A stretch of 64,000 nucleotides of DNA from Treponema bryantii (GTDB taxonomy: Bacteria; Spirochaetota; Spirochaetia; Treponematales; Treponemataceae): the NCBI RefSeq assembly GCF_900111035.1, contig NZ_FOFU01000001.1:186001-250000 (forward strand), in the 5' to 3' direction. Shown in pieces: positions 26,059-35,011 of this stretch. The notes below the pieces were generated by a model that was given only the letters and a program-made list of their open reading frames with translations, made no database searches and had not been told where the DNA came from. A program made the position numbers and the translations under genes. Positions within the stretch are counted from its first letter, which is position 1. Every line of letters begins with the position of its first letter.

Positions 26059-27243
26059 TTATAATGTAGCTTTAGCCGCAATCTTGTAGATTTCAGCAAT
26101 ATCTTCAGAACTCAGCTTTACAAATCCGCCGGTTCTTCCGCCTTCCGGTAGACCGAACTTCATTACGAGCGTAGGGATATCTTCTTCCTTTGCACCAAGC
26201 TCAGCAAAATTGATAGGCATTCCAATGCTGTGAAGGAACTCGCGGAAACGCTTGATACCTTCGCATGCTGTAGCTTCCGGATCAGCAAAATCCATCTTGC
26301 AGCCCCAGACGCGTGTAGCCCACTGAGCAAAACGCATTACATCATGCTTATAAACAAATTCCATCCATGAAGGCATGATAACTGCAAGTCCTGCACCGTG
26401 AGCACAGTCATAAAGGCCTGAAAGTTCATGTTCAATTCCGTGGCTGTTCCAGTCCTGGTCACGGCCAACACCAACGATATTGTTATGAGCAACCATTCCT
26501 GCCCACATGATGTTAGCGCGGGCTTCATAATCATTTGCGTCAGCGATTACTTTAGGAGTTTCGTGGATCATAGCCATCAGAACTGCTTCACACAAACGGT
26601 CTGTAGTTTCTACATTCTTTGTGTTTGTAAAGTAACGCTCGCAAACGTGAGCTATAATATCTGTCGCACCACACGCTGTCTGGTATGCAGGCAGTGTCTG
26701 TGTCAATGCAGGATTCAAAATAGAGAACTTAGGACGGATACATTCACCGCCTGTTCCACGTTTTATCATTCCATCTTTTTTAGTGATTACAGAGTCTCCG
26801 GAACCTTCACTTCCGGCAGCTGCAATTGTGAGAACAGTTCCAACAGGAAGAGCCTTTTTTGGCTGTGCAGTATACGAGTAAAAATCCCAGAAATCTCCGT
26901 CATAGCAAACGCCCATTGCAATAGCTTTAGCACTGTCAATTACAGAACCTCCGCCAACAGCAAGAATAAAGTCCACACCGTTCTTACGGCACAAATCTAT
27001 TCCTTCATAAACTAAATCATCAAGAGGATTAGGATGAACTCCACCGAGTTCTACAAAATCAACACCGGCTCCTTTCAGAGATTCTCGAACTCTTCCAAGA
27101 AGACCTGATTTTTCTGCAGATTTACCGCCAAAATGAAGCAAAACCTTGCTTCCACCAAATTCCTTTACAAGTGCACCTGCCTGCTGTTCAGTATCTTTTC
27201 CAAAAACAAACTTAGTTGGGCTATAAAATGTAAAATTATCCAT
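26059..27243 (-). CDS. Iron-containing alcohol dehydrogenase (butanol dehydrogenase-like)
   Basis: Group III alcohol dehydrogenase of 394 residues, reducing aldehydes or oxidising alcohols with NAD(P)H. The nucleotide site is ILAVGGGSVIDSAKAIAMG; the metal ligands are expected in DIIAHVCERYF and in HGIEHELSGLYDCAHGAGLA. The family resembles BdhA/YqhD enzymes with broad aldehyde range. AAGGAG before the ATG at 27243 is preferred over the upstream ATG at 27297, which adds an unrelated basic stretch. It stands alone on the minus strand. Confidence 0.9.
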   Translation of the reverse strand: MDNFTFYSPTKFVFGKDTEQQAGALVKEFGGSKVLLHFGGKSAEKSGLLGRVRESLKGAGVDFVELGGVHPNPLDDLVYEGIDLCRKNGVDFILAVGGGSVIDSAKAIAMGVCYDGDFWDFYSYTAQPKKALPVGTVLTIAAAGSEGSGDSVITKKDGMIKRGTGGECIRPKFSILNPALTQTLPAYQTACGATDIIAHVCERYFTNTKNVETTDRLCEAVLMAMIHETPKVIADANDYEARANIMWAGMVAHNNIVGVGRDQDWNSHGIEHELSGLYDCAHGAGLAVIMPSWMEFVYKHDVMRFAQWATRVWGCKMDFADPEATACEGIKRFREFLHSIGMPINFAELGAKEEDIPTLVMKFGLPEGGRTGGFVKLSSEDIAEIYKIAAKATL

Positions 27244-27407
27244 CAAAAATCTCCTTAAAAGTCCGCGTTTACGGTGATTTATATTTTGTACAATCATTTT
27301 ACCCCGTTTTTCGCAAAATCAAAAATAAATCATCTCTGATTAAATTGTATAAATCTATATAATTGTCCGCCGCCGGCTCATAAAATTCCCACCTGTGGCC
27401 TGATAAA

Positions 27408-27436
27408 TTGACCTCGCTAAATCTTCGTTGTACAAT
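27408..27436 (+). promoter_or_regulatory. prsW promoter, predicted leaderless
   Basis: TTGACC (27408-27413), 17-base spacer, TACAAT (27431-27436), then six bases to the ATG at 27443. No Shine-Dalgarno. Confidence 0.65.
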
Positions 27437-27442
27437 AAAATC

Positions 27443-28150
27443 ATGAAATTCATTTTATATTTTATTCTGATTCCGGCCTTGCTTCCGGTTTTTCTGATTC
27501 TAAGATATGTATATTTACTCGATAAAAACGAGCGTGAGCCATTAAACTTTGTTCTGAAGGTTGTTATTTACGGGGCTTTTTTTTCTATTCCTTGTGCCGC
27601 TGCAGAACGTTTTCTTATTTCAATGATCAGCATGTATTATGATCCTGCAACAATTCAGATTGCATGGATGGAAAATACAGTTGGTGTTGCTCTGGTAGAA
27701 GAATTTTCTAAATGGCTTGTCCTTATGCTGATTGTCTGGAAAAACAGGAATTTTGATTACAGATATGATGGAATTGTTTACGCAGTTTCTGCCTCTTTAG
27801 GATTTGCAGCGCTGGAAAACATTTTGTATGTAGTTTCTTATGGAACAGGCGTTTCTATTGGACGTGCTATTTTTGCTATTCCGGGCCATGCAACCTTCGG
27901 CGTTTTCATGGGCTACTGGCTCAGCCGTGCAAAAACTTTCTGGCTGGATGGTAAAACAGGCAGAATGAAGTTCTGTAAACTTCTTGCATTGGGTATTCCT
28001 ATGCTGATTCATGGAGCTTATGATTTCCTCCTTTCTGAACAGGTAGCAGCGCTTGGATATCAGTATGTCTTCTATATTTATGTTATTCTGCTTGATTTCT
28101 TTGCATGGCGCATTATTAAGCATGAATTCCGTACAGATAGACCACTGTAA
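27443..28150 (+). CDS. PrsW-family intramembrane metalloprotease
   Basis: A multi-pass membrane protein of 235 residues with the family motifs in order: EEFSKW (EExxK), GFAALENILYV (FxxxE), HATFGVFMGYW and HGAYDF (HxxxD). In Bacillus subtilis PrsW performs site-1 cleavage of the anti-sigma factor RsiW; the target here is unknown. The ATG at 27443 is chosen because a good promoter ends six bases upstream; the TTG at 27428 would fall on the promoter. It precedes the flagellar operon without being part of it. Confidence 0.85.
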   Translation: MKFILYFILIPALLPVFLILRYVYLLDKNEREPLNFVLKVVIYGAFFSIPCAAAERFLISMISMYYDPATIQIAWMENTVGVALVEEFSKWLVLMLIVWKNRNFDYRYDGIVYAVSASLGFAALENILYVVSYGTGVSIGRAIFAIPGHATFGVFMGYWLSRAKTFWLDGKTGRMKFCKLLALGIPMLIHGAYDFLLSEQVAALGYQYVFYIYVILLDFFAWRIIKHEFRTDRPL

Positions 28151-28170
28151 ATCTTTCTGATAAAAATTCC

Positions 28171-28198
28171 TAAACCTTTTCCTCCAGATTCCGAAAAT
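28171..28198 (+). promoter_or_regulatory. Sigma-28-like promoter of the flgB operon
   Basis: TAAA at 28171-28174 and CCGAAAA at 28191-28197 have the spacing of the FliA consensus (TAAAGTTT-N11-GCCGATAA); the -10 half matches six of eight positions. It lies about 40 bases before the flgB ATG. Promoter use is inferred from spacing and context. Confidence 0.5.
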
Positions 28199-28240
28199 CA
28201 ACTAGATGTAAACAAAAATCAGAGGAGGAAAAAATAGTTT

Positions 28241-28657
28241 ATGAACAGTTTCACCCGTTCAATTGACCTGCTTCAGCGTGAAATGGACGTAACTTCATTG
28301 CGCTATCAGGTTACAGCAAATAACCTTGCAAACAGTGAGGTTCCTAATTTTAAGCGTTCAACAGTAAACTTTGAAAGTGAACTCAAGCGTGCTCTTGATT
28401 CTGAAAAAGAAGCTAAGAATGCTTTTCATCTTACAACAACAGATTCCCGCCATATTCAGGTAAATGTTCCATACGATTACCGTGATGTTCAGCCTCGTCG
28501 TGTTCTCGATTACACAACTACAGCAAAGGCAAACGGTAACAACGTAGATGCAGAAACTGAAGCAAACAATATCCTCCAGATTCAGATGCAGTACCGCATG
28601 CTCACCCAGCTCACAAGCTTTGAGTTTGATCAGGTGAACACAGCAATGAAAAAGTAG
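28241..28657 (+). CDS. flgB: Flagellar basal-body rod protein FlgB
   Basis: Proximal rod protein of the periplasmic flagellum, 138 residues. It has the rod/hook N-terminal signature YQVTANNLANSEVPNFKRS, with the helical C-terminus ending in the typical MLTQLTSFEFDQVNTAMKK. No signal peptide, as expected for export by the flagellar type III apparatus. GGAGG precedes the ATG. First gene of the eight-gene flgB-fliJ operon. Its stop codon lies within a repeat element. Confidence 0.96.
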   Translation: MNSFTRSIDLLQREMDVTSLRYQVTANNLANSEVPNFKRSTVNFESELKRALDSEKEAKNAFHLTTTDSRHIQVNVPYDYRDVQPRRVLDYTTTAKANGNNVDAETEANNILQIQMQYRMLTQLTSFEFDQVNTAMKK

Positions 28658-28727
28658 GTTATAGGTGCTAGGTTATAGGTTTTAGTTAAAATCCTAGAAC
28701 CTAAAACCTGAAACCTGGAACCTAATA
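28655..28727. repeat. AGGTT/ACCT inverted repeat between flgB and flgC
   Basis: Repeated TAGGTT-type units on the left (three copies) face AACCTA/ACCTG-type units on the right (four copies), forming an imperfect hairpin around TTAAAA. The flgB stop codon TAG is the first triplet of the element. Probably a dispersed repeat that entered the operon without breaking a gene. Confidence 0.65.
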
Positions 28728-28741
28728 TAGGAGATTAGAAT

Positions 28742-29200
28742 ATGGGTATGTTTACCAGTATTAACATCGCCGCAACCGGAATGGCTGCTGAAAGACTCAG
28801 AACAGATGTAATTTCTGATAATATTGCAAACGCTTCGACTACACGTACACAGGACGGAGGTCCTTTTAAAAAATCTACTGTAGTTATGCGTCCTGTTGCA
28901 GATGCAAATCCTCAGTGGCGTACACCGTTCACACCTTCAAGCCTCGACAATGGTCCTGGAAAAGGTGTAAAGGTTTTGGAGATTACAAAAGATACTTCTG
29001 AGGGACGTCTTGTTTATGATCCAACCCATCCTGATGCATATCAGAGTGGCCCTCATAAAGGTTATGTTGAATATCCTAACGTAAATATCGTAAACGAAAT
29101 GGTAGATTTGATTTCTGCCTCACGTGCTTACGAAGCAAATGCAACAGTTGTTGACGGTGCAAAGGATATGTTCTCTGCAGCACTTGAAATCGGACGATAA
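28742..29200 (+). CDS. flgC: Flagellar basal-body rod protein FlgC
   Basis: Rod protein of 152 residues. The N-terminus INIAATGMAAERLRTDVISDN and NIANASTTRT are FlgC hallmarks, and the C-terminus has NIVNEMVDLISASRAYEANA, typical of rod and hook proteins. AGGAG upstream of the ATG at 28742. It follows flgB after a repeat-filled gap of 84 bases and precedes fliE, the normal spirochaete order. Confidence 0.96.
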   Translation: MGMFTSINIAATGMAAERLRTDVISDNIANASTTRTQDGGPFKKSTVVMRPVADANPQWRTPFTPSSLDNGPGKGVKVLEITKDTSEGRLVYDPTHPDAYQSGPHKGYVEYPNVNIVNEMVDLISASRAYEANATVVDGAKDMFSAALEIGR

Positions 29201-29231
29201 CGGGTGTAGAATTATAAACGGGTAGGGAAAC

Positions 29232-29624
29232 ATGAAGATTCAAGATTTCGGCACCCTTCAGATGGTGCGCACAGATAAAGCTCATTTTGGACAGGGAAAG
29301 ATTCAGCCTCTTACTGCAAATATTCCCGGCATGTCGCCAATCGAAAAACTAAACAGAACAGAACAGACTACAGAAGCTGCTTCGATTCAACGTGCAGGTC
29401 AGTCAAAATCTTTCCAGTCATATCTTCTTGATGCCTTGAGCACTGTAAACAGCCAGCAGCTGGATGTTACTGCAGTTCAGGAAAAGCTCATTACAGATCC
29501 TGATGATGTTGATATTCATGATGTAACAATTGCAATGGCAAAAGCCCGCCAGAGCCTGAACCTTGCGCAGACTGTAATTGACCGTCTGGTTACCGGATGG
29601 AACGAGATTACTACTACCCGATAG
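29232..29624 (+). CDS. fliE: Flagellar hook-basal body complex protein FliE
   Basis: FliE joins the MS ring to the rod. The 130-residue protein shows the family C-terminus: HDVTIAMAKARQSLNLAQTV and a final VTGWNEI segment. The N-terminal half is longer than in enteric FliE (104 residues) and poorly conserved. Located between flgC and fliF, as expected. Confidence 0.92.
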   Translation: MKIQDFGTLQMVRTDKAHFGQGKIQPLTANIPGMSPIEKLNRTEQTTEAASIQRAGQSKSFQSYLLDALSTVNSQQLDVTAVQEKLITDPDDVDIHDVTIAMAKARQSLNLAQTVIDRLVTGWNEITTTR

Positions 29625-29659
29625 TTTTTCAAAATAATTAACGTTAGTTAACATTTTTA

Positions 29660-29688
29660 TTGTCAAATTTCTCTTCCTATGTTATACT
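29660..29688 (+). promoter_or_regulatory. Internal sigma-70-type promoter before fliF
   Basis: TTGTCA (29660-29665), 17-base spacer, TATACT (29683-29688), giving a leader of about 45 bases that includes GGGAGGGG before the fliF ATG at 29740. It would allow the ring, switch and export genes to be expressed apart from flgB-flgC-fliE. Confidence 0.65.
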
Positions 29689-29739
29689 TAATTAAATTTA
29701 GTATAAATTTCTTTAAAATTCGTTCACGGGAGGGGACAG

Positions 29740-31443
29740 ATGAACGAATGGCTTAAAAAGGTAACAGATGGACTCAAAAATATGTGGTCCAAATGGAAGC
29801 CGATTCAAAAAGTCATATTAGTTGGCATAATCGTAATAGTAATCATAGTCATAGTTGCGTCCGTGAAGCTTTCTGCAAAGCCTTCCACTGTCCGACTCTT
29901 TAATGCTCCAGTAACAGATCAGACTTCTTTGACTCAAATTCTTGACCGTTTGTCGCAGGAAAATGTAAATGCATATACAAATGATGCCGGTTACATTTCT
30001 GTAGATGACGATAGAACTGCCCGCCGCATGAGAGAGATTCTTATTAGTGAAAACCTTGTTCCGTCATCGGTTGATCCTTGGGCAGGTTTCTATGACAGAA
30101 GCTGGTCTACAACAGATGCAGATCAGAACGTAAAACTTAAAAATACTATTCAAAAGCAGTTGAAACAGCATATCGAATCAATTGCCGAAATTCAGCTTGC
30201 AGATGTAAATATTGTTTTGCCTGAAAATCAGCTCTTTACTGCAGATCAGAATCCTGTAACTGCCAGTGTAATTATTAAAACAACCCCTCAGAGTACACTG
30301 CTTCAGGATAGAAAACGCGTTCTTGGAATCCAGCGCCTTATTCTTTCTGCTGTTGAAGGCTTGAGAGAAGAAAATCTTATCATTACAGACGTAGATGGTA
30401 ATCAGGTAAATGATTTTGAAGGCATGGCTGAAAGTGACCGCGTAAGCATCATCGAAAAGCAGCAGAAGCTTATCCGTAAACAGGAAGTTGAACTTCGCGC
30501 AAAGATTCTTAAAGCTCTTCAGAAAACATTCCGTGAAGACCGCTGCCGCGACATGAACGTTGCCATTGAAATGGATATGTCGCAGAAAACAAGCGAGGCA
30601 ACTGAATATTCTCCAATCGTAATTAAGCCGGATAATCCGGATACACCATATGATGACTCAGAATACCGCGATACACTTCCAATCAGTCAGCAGACTGTAA
30701 CAAAAGAGTGGCAGGGTACAGGTTATAATCCGGAAGGACCTGCAGGTGTAGAAGGTCAGACTCCTCCTGTTTATTCTGATATGTCAAATGTAATCGGCCG
30801 TTCAACAGAAACTGGCGTTACACAGAACAATGTAATTAACACAAAACAGACTTCAGAAATCTCTTCTCCAAAAATCGATAAGATTTCGGTTTCTGTCAAC
30901 CTCGACGGAAAATGGAAGAAGGTAAAAGATAATAATGGAAATCTCATTATTGAAGACGGTGCAATTAAGCGTGAATATACTCCGGTTTCTACAGAAGAAA
31001 TGGCAGAAGCTGTTCGCCTTATTCAGGGTGCTATCGGATATGACAGAACCCGCGGTGACCGTGTAGAAGTTACAAACATTGCTTATGACCGTGATGATGA
31101 GTTTGAAGCAGAGGATGCAGAATACTTCGCAGCAATTCAGAGAAAACGTACAATACTTCTTATTCTTATTGCAATTGTTGTTGTGCTTGTTGGTTTTATC
31201 CTCTTCCGTATTATCAGCCGCGAAATGGAACGCCGCCGCCGCGAAAGAGAAGCCCGCCTTCTTGCAGAGCAGCAGGCAGCCCGCGAGCGTGCACTTTGGG
31301 AAGCAAAAGACGATGGAATGGAGGTTACAATGTCTGTCGAAGAGACAAGACGTATGGAACTCCAGGAAAATGCAATTTCCATGGCAAAGGAACATCCGGA
31401 AGATGTTGCTATGCTCATAAGAACATGGTTGATGGAGGAATAG
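29740..31443 (+). CDS. fliF: Flagellar MS-ring protein FliF
   Basis: FliF builds the membrane ring on which the rod, export gate and C ring assemble. The 567-residue protein has two membrane helices (VILVGIIVIVIIVIVASVKL near residue 27 and ILLILIAIVVVLVGFILFRI near 475) flanking a periplasmic region with ring-building motifs such as QHIESIAEIQLADVNIVLPE. The acidic cytoplasmic tail ending in HPEDVAMLIRTWLMEE is the FliG-binding segment. Ends three bases before fliG. Confidence 0.97.
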   Translation: MNEWLKKVTDGLKNMWSKWKPIQKVILVGIIVIVIIVIVASVKLSAKPSTVRLFNAPVTDQTSLTQILDRLSQENVNAYTNDAGYISVDDDRTARRMREILISENLVPSSVDPWAGFYDRSWSTTDADQNVKLKNTIQKQLKQHIESIAEIQLADVNIVLPENQLFTADQNPVTASVIIKTTPQSTLLQDRKRVLGIQRLILSAVEGLREENLIITDVDGNQVNDFEGMAESDRVSIIEKQQKLIRKQEVELRAKILKALQKTFREDRCRDMNVAIEMDMSQKTSEATEYSPIVIKPDNPDTPYDDSEYRDTLPISQQTVTKEWQGTGYNPEGPAGVEGQTPPVYSDMSNVIGRSTETGVTQNNVINTKQTSEISSPKIDKISVSVNLDGKWKKVKDNNGNLIIEDGAIKREYTPVSTEEMAEAVRLIQGAIGYDRTRGDRVEVTNIAYDRDDEFEAEDAEYFAAIQRKRTILLILIAIVVVLVGFILFRIISREMERRRREREARLLAEQQAARERALWEAKDDGMEVTMSVEETRRMELQENAISMAKEHPEDVAMLIRTWLMEE

Positions 31444-31446
31444 TTT

Positions 31447-32559
31447 ATGTCAGACGAAGCTACAGAAGCACCGAAATCAAATCCAAAGCCGGTACCAAAG
31501 CCTGGTCAGCTTAAGCCTGCAGGTTCTGGTTCATCATCAAAAAAAGGCAACAAGGATTATAAAAGTTTAACTGGTCGCCAGAAGGCTGCCATCTTCCTCA
31601 TTTCGCTTGGACCAGAAGTTTCTGCCGAAATCATGAAGCATCTTCGCGAAGATGAAGTTGAAACCCTTACCTTTGAAATTGCACGTCAGGAAAAAGTAAA
31701 TCCTGAATTTAAAGACGCCGTACTCGAAGAGTTCCAGGAGCTCATGAATGCTCAGAACTTCATTACAACCGGTGGTATCGACTATGCCCGCGAGCTCCTC
31801 GAAAAATCTCTTGGTTCTCAGAAAGCAATCGATATTATCAACCGCCTTACTTCAAGTCTTCAGGTTCGTCCATTCGACTTTATCCGCCGTACAGACCCGG
31901 CACACTTGCTCAACTTTATTCAGCAGGAATATCCGCAGACTATTGCCTTGATTCTTGCTTACCTCGAACCTGGAAAAGCTGCTGTAATCATGCAGAACCT
32001 TCCTGAAGATATGCAGGCCGAAGTTTCAAAACGACTTGCAACAATGGACCGTACATCTCCAGATGTATTGCGCGACGTTGAACGCGTATTGGAAAAGAAA
32101 CTTTCTACACTGTCTTCAGAAGACTACACTGCTGCCGGTGGTGTTGAAGCAATCGTTGAAATCCTCAACCTTGTTGACCGTTCTTCTGAAAAGTCTATTA
32201 TCGAATCCCTCGAAGAGGACGATCCGGATCTGGCAGAGGAAATCAAAAAGCGAATGTTCGTATTCGAAGATATCGTTATGCTCGACGACCGTGCTATTCA
32301 GAAGGTACTCCGCGATGTCGACCAGCAGGAACTCGCAAAAGCGCTTAAGTCTGTTGATACTGAAGTACAGGATAAAATCTTCCGTAACATGTCTAAACGT
32401 GCCGCATCTATGCTTAAGGAAGATATGGAATTCATGGGACCTGTCCGCTTGAAGGACGTTGAAGAGTCTCAGCAGAAGATTGTATCTATCATCCGACGTC
32501 TCGAAGATAATGGTGATATCGTAATTGCCCGTTCTGGCGAAGACGAACTTGTATCATAA
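31447..32559 (+). CDS. fliG: Flagellar motor switch protein FliG
   Basis: Rotor protein that contacts MotA and sets rotation direction. The 370 residues contain an N-terminal FliF-binding domain (GRQKAAIFLISLGPEVSAEI), middle armadillo repeats with EYPQTIALILAYLEPGKAA, and the torque-generating C-terminal helix with LDDRAIQKVLRDVDQQELAKAL. A Pro/Lys/Ser-rich leader of about 40 residues precedes the conserved part. Spirochaetes often carry two fliG genes; this one is in the flgB operon, as is usual for the motor-active copy. Confidence 0.96.
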   Translation: MSDEATEAPKSNPKPVPKPGQLKPAGSGSSSKKGNKDYKSLTGRQKAAIFLISLGPEVSAEIMKHLREDEVETLTFEIARQEKVNPEFKDAVLEEFQELMNAQNFITTGGIDYARELLEKSLGSQKAIDIINRLTSSLQVRPFDFIRRTDPAHLLNFIQQEYPQTIALILAYLEPGKAAVIMQNLPEDMQAEVSKRLATMDRTSPDVLRDVERVLEKKLSTLSSEDYTAAGGVEAIVEILNLVDRSSEKSIIESLEEDDPDLAEEIKKRMFVFEDIVMLDDRAIQKVLRDVDQQELAKALKSVDTEVQDKIFRNMSKRAASMLKEDMEFMGPVRLKDVEESQQKIVSIIRRLEDNGDIVIARSGEDELVS

Positions 32560-32578
32560 TTTGCAAAAGGAATAAAGT

Positions 32579-33511
32579 ATGGCAAAAGCAGTATTTAGAC
32601 CTGGTGAAGCAAAGAACATTGAAGAAAAAGTAATGCTCCCTCTCTACAAGGACTATTCTCCGATTGAAGATGTAGAAGTAGAAGAGGAAGAAGTATATAC
32701 AGGTCCTACTGCAGAAGACTTGCGCCGTGAAGCTGAAGAATATAAACTTCAGTTCGAGCAGGAAAAACTGCAGCTTAAAGCAGATGCTCAGAAGGAAGCA
32801 GAACGCATTATTAAAGCTGCTGAAGATACAGCCTTTGCAGAAGTAAAACGCCAGACAGATCAGGCGGCCGTTATAAAAGCAGATGCAGAAAATGAAGCTG
32901 CTTCAATCATAGAAAAAGCAAAAGCTGAAGCTGCACAGATTGTTGCAGAAGCACAGGCTCAGCATGATAAACTTGTTGCAGATGCACGCTCAGAAGGTTT
33001 TGAGCAGGGAAGTTCTGAGGGCTACGAAAAGGGTAAAGCCGAAGTTGAGCGCCTTATTGAAAGAATGCACAAAGTTCTCGAAGCCGTAATGCAGCGCCGT
33101 GAAGAAATTCTGCAGGATACAGAAAGCCAGATTGTTGAACTTGTAATTTTGATGGCCCGCAAGGTTATTAAGATTCTTTCTGAAAATCAGAAGAACGTTA
33201 TTATGGCAAATACTGTTGCTGCTTTGCGCAAGGTAAAGACCCGTGGTAACGTAACACTTCGTGTTAATATTGAAGATGTAAAGCTTACTACAGCACACGC
33301 AGACGAGTTTATTCAGCATGTTGAAAATGTTCAGGGAATTACAGTTCAGGAAGATTCTGCTGTTGAAAAGGGCGGCTGTATTGTTGAAACAGACTTCGGC
33401 GCTATCGATGCACGTATCTCAAGTCAGCTTACAGAACTTGAAAATAAGATTCTTGAAGTTTCTCCTGTAAAAAATATCAAGCGCCAGGATCCTCTTACTT
33501 CGGCTGAGTAG
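32579..33511 (+). CDS. fliH: Flagellar assembly protein FliH
   Basis: FliH is the regulatory stalk of the export ATPase FliI. The 310-residue protein has a long Glu/Ala/Lys-rich coiled coil (about residues 45-165), a G-containing stretch EGFEQGSSEGYEKGKAE, and a conserved C-terminal V-ATPase-E-like domain with VELVILMARKVIKILSENQ. The C-terminus binds FliI, which is encoded next. Spacing of 19 bases from fliG and 15 to fliI supports one transcript. Confidence 0.92.
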   Translation: MAKAVFRPGEAKNIEEKVMLPLYKDYSPIEDVEVEEEEVYTGPTAEDLRREAEEYKLQFEQEKLQLKADAQKEAERIIKAAEDTAFAEVKRQTDQAAVIKADAENEAASIIEKAKAEAAQIVAEAQAQHDKLVADARSEGFEQGSSEGYEKGKAEVERLIERMHKVLEAVMQRREEILQDTESQIVELVILMARKVIKILSENQKNVIMANTVAALRKVKTRGNVTLRVNIEDVKLTTAHADEFIQHVENVQGITVQEDSAVEKGGCIVETDFGAIDARISSQLTELENKILEVSPVKNIKRQDPLTSAE

Positions 33512-33526
33512 TGAAGGGGGTGTACT

Positions 33527-34945
33527 GTGCGTTCTACCTATACCGGTGATTTTGATTTTAATAAATATCTCGAAAAAGTTGTTGATGCAGAGACCATCCT
33601 TTATACTGGCCGTGTAGTTGCAGTTAAAGGTCTTGAAGTTGAAAGTGAAGGACCTCGTTCTGTAATCGGCGAAATGTGTACAATCAAACTGCGTGACGGA
33701 AAACTACTTCAGGCAGAGGTTGTTGGTCTTGATGAAAAAATTGTAAAACTTGCTCCATTTGGAGAAACAAAAGGTATAGAAGTTGGCTGCGAGGTTGTTG
33801 CTTCCGGTCGAAGTCTTATGGTTCCTGTTGGACCAAAGCTTTTAGGAAGAATGATAAATGCTTCTGGCCGTCCTTGTGATGATAAGGGAGAAATTGTTCC
33901 GGAAACTTATTATCCTGCAGTTGCAAATCCACCAGCTCCTAATGAGCGTACAGATATTAACCGCCGCATTTCTACAGGTGTGCGTGCCATCGACTCTCTT
34001 CTTACAGTTGGTAAAGGTCAGCGTCTTGGAATCTTTGCAGGTTCTGGTGTTGGTAAATCTACACTTCTCAGTATTATTGCCCGTAATACAGATGCTGATA
34101 TAAACGTAATCGGTTTGATTGGTGAACGTGGCCGCGAAGTTCTGGACTTCGTAAACCGCGACCTTGGTGAAGAAGGAATGAAGCGTTCCGTACTCGTTGT
34201 TGCAACCAGTGACGAGCCTTCAATCTGCCGTCTCCGTGCCGCTCAGGTTTGTACAGCCATTGCAGAATATTTCCGCGATCAGGGAAAAGACGTTATGCTG
34301 ATGATGGATTCAGTTACACGTTTTGCTCATGCACAGCGCGAAATCGGTCTTGCAAACGGTGAGCCTCCTGCACAGAAAGGCTATCCGCCAAGTGTTTTTG
34401 ATATGATTCCAAAACTGCTCGAACGTTCTGGTACAAATCAGAAAGGTTCTATCACAGCTTTCTATACAGTTCTTGTTGATGGTGATGATATGAATGAGCC
34501 GATTACAGATAAGGTTCGCGGTACTCTCGATGGACATATCGTTTTGAACCGTAAGCTCGCTCAGGCTTATCATTATCCTGCAATTGATGTTCTGCAGTCT
34601 ATTTCTCGACTTTCTAAGCGTGTAAGTGGTGCACAAACCCGTAAGGCTGTTGGACGACTCCGCACCTGGATGGCAACTTACAGTGAAAACGAAACAATGA
34701 TTACAGCTGGAATTTATCAGAAGGGTAATTCTCCAGAAATCGACCAGGCTATAGATAAGCACATGGAAATTGAGGAATTCCTTAAGCAGGAAGAATACGA
34801 GCCGTGTCCAATGAAAGAAACTCTGGAAAAACTTTCTGCTCTTACAGGAATTGAGATTCCAGAAAGTGAATATGTTGAAGCGCCAGCATTAGATATTCCA
34901 TACACTGCCCAAATTACAGATAGTATTAAGCAAACGGAAGCCTAG
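33527..34945 (+). CDS. fliI: Flagellum-specific ATP synthase/export ATPase FliI
   Basis: Hexameric ATPase that energises flagellar protein export. At 472 residues it has Walker A GIFAGSGVGKSTLLSIIAR near residue 165, GLIGERGREV, and Walker B VMLMMDSVTRFAHAQREIGL, all typical of FliI/YscN. The start is a GTG at 33527 with AAGGGGG six bases before it; no in-frame ATG nearby fits better. The N-terminal beta-barrel is intact. Followed by a repeat and fliJ. Confidence 0.96.
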   Translation: MRSTYTGDFDFNKYLEKVVDAETILYTGRVVAVKGLEVESEGPRSVIGEMCTIKLRDGKLLQAEVVGLDEKIVKLAPFGETKGIEVGCEVVASGRSLMVPVGPKLLGRMINASGRPCDDKGEIVPETYYPAVANPPAPNERTDINRRISTGVRAIDSLLTVGKGQRLGIFAGSGVGKSTLLSIIARNTDADINVIGLIGERGREVLDFVNRDLGEEGMKRSVLVVATSDEPSICRLRAAQVCTAIAEYFRDQGKDVMLMMDSVTRFAHAQREIGLANGEPPAQKGYPPSVFDMIPKLLERSGTNQKGSITAFYTVLVDGDDMNEPITDKVRGTLDGHIVLNRKLAQAYHYPAIDVLQSISRLSKRVSGAQTRKAVGRLRTWMATYSENETMITAGIYQKGNSPEIDQAIDKHMEIEEFLKQEEYEPCPMKETLEKLSALTGIEIPESEYVEAPALDIPYTAQITDSIKQTEA

Positions 34946-35010
34946 CGTCATTTCGAGTGGCAGAGAAGTGATAAATGGCCTCGTCATTGCGAGCGCAGCG
35001 AAGCAATCCA
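34945..35010. repeat. Partial REP-like copies between fliI and fliJ
   Basis: CGTCATTGCGAG followed by GCGAAGCAATCC at 34982-35009 matches the left half of the palindrome at 22477-22509. A second degenerate copy, GCGTCATTTCGAG, lies just before it at 34945. The element runs to within two bases of the fliJ ATG and leaves no Shine-Dalgarno. Confidence 0.7.
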
Positions 35011-35011
35011 T

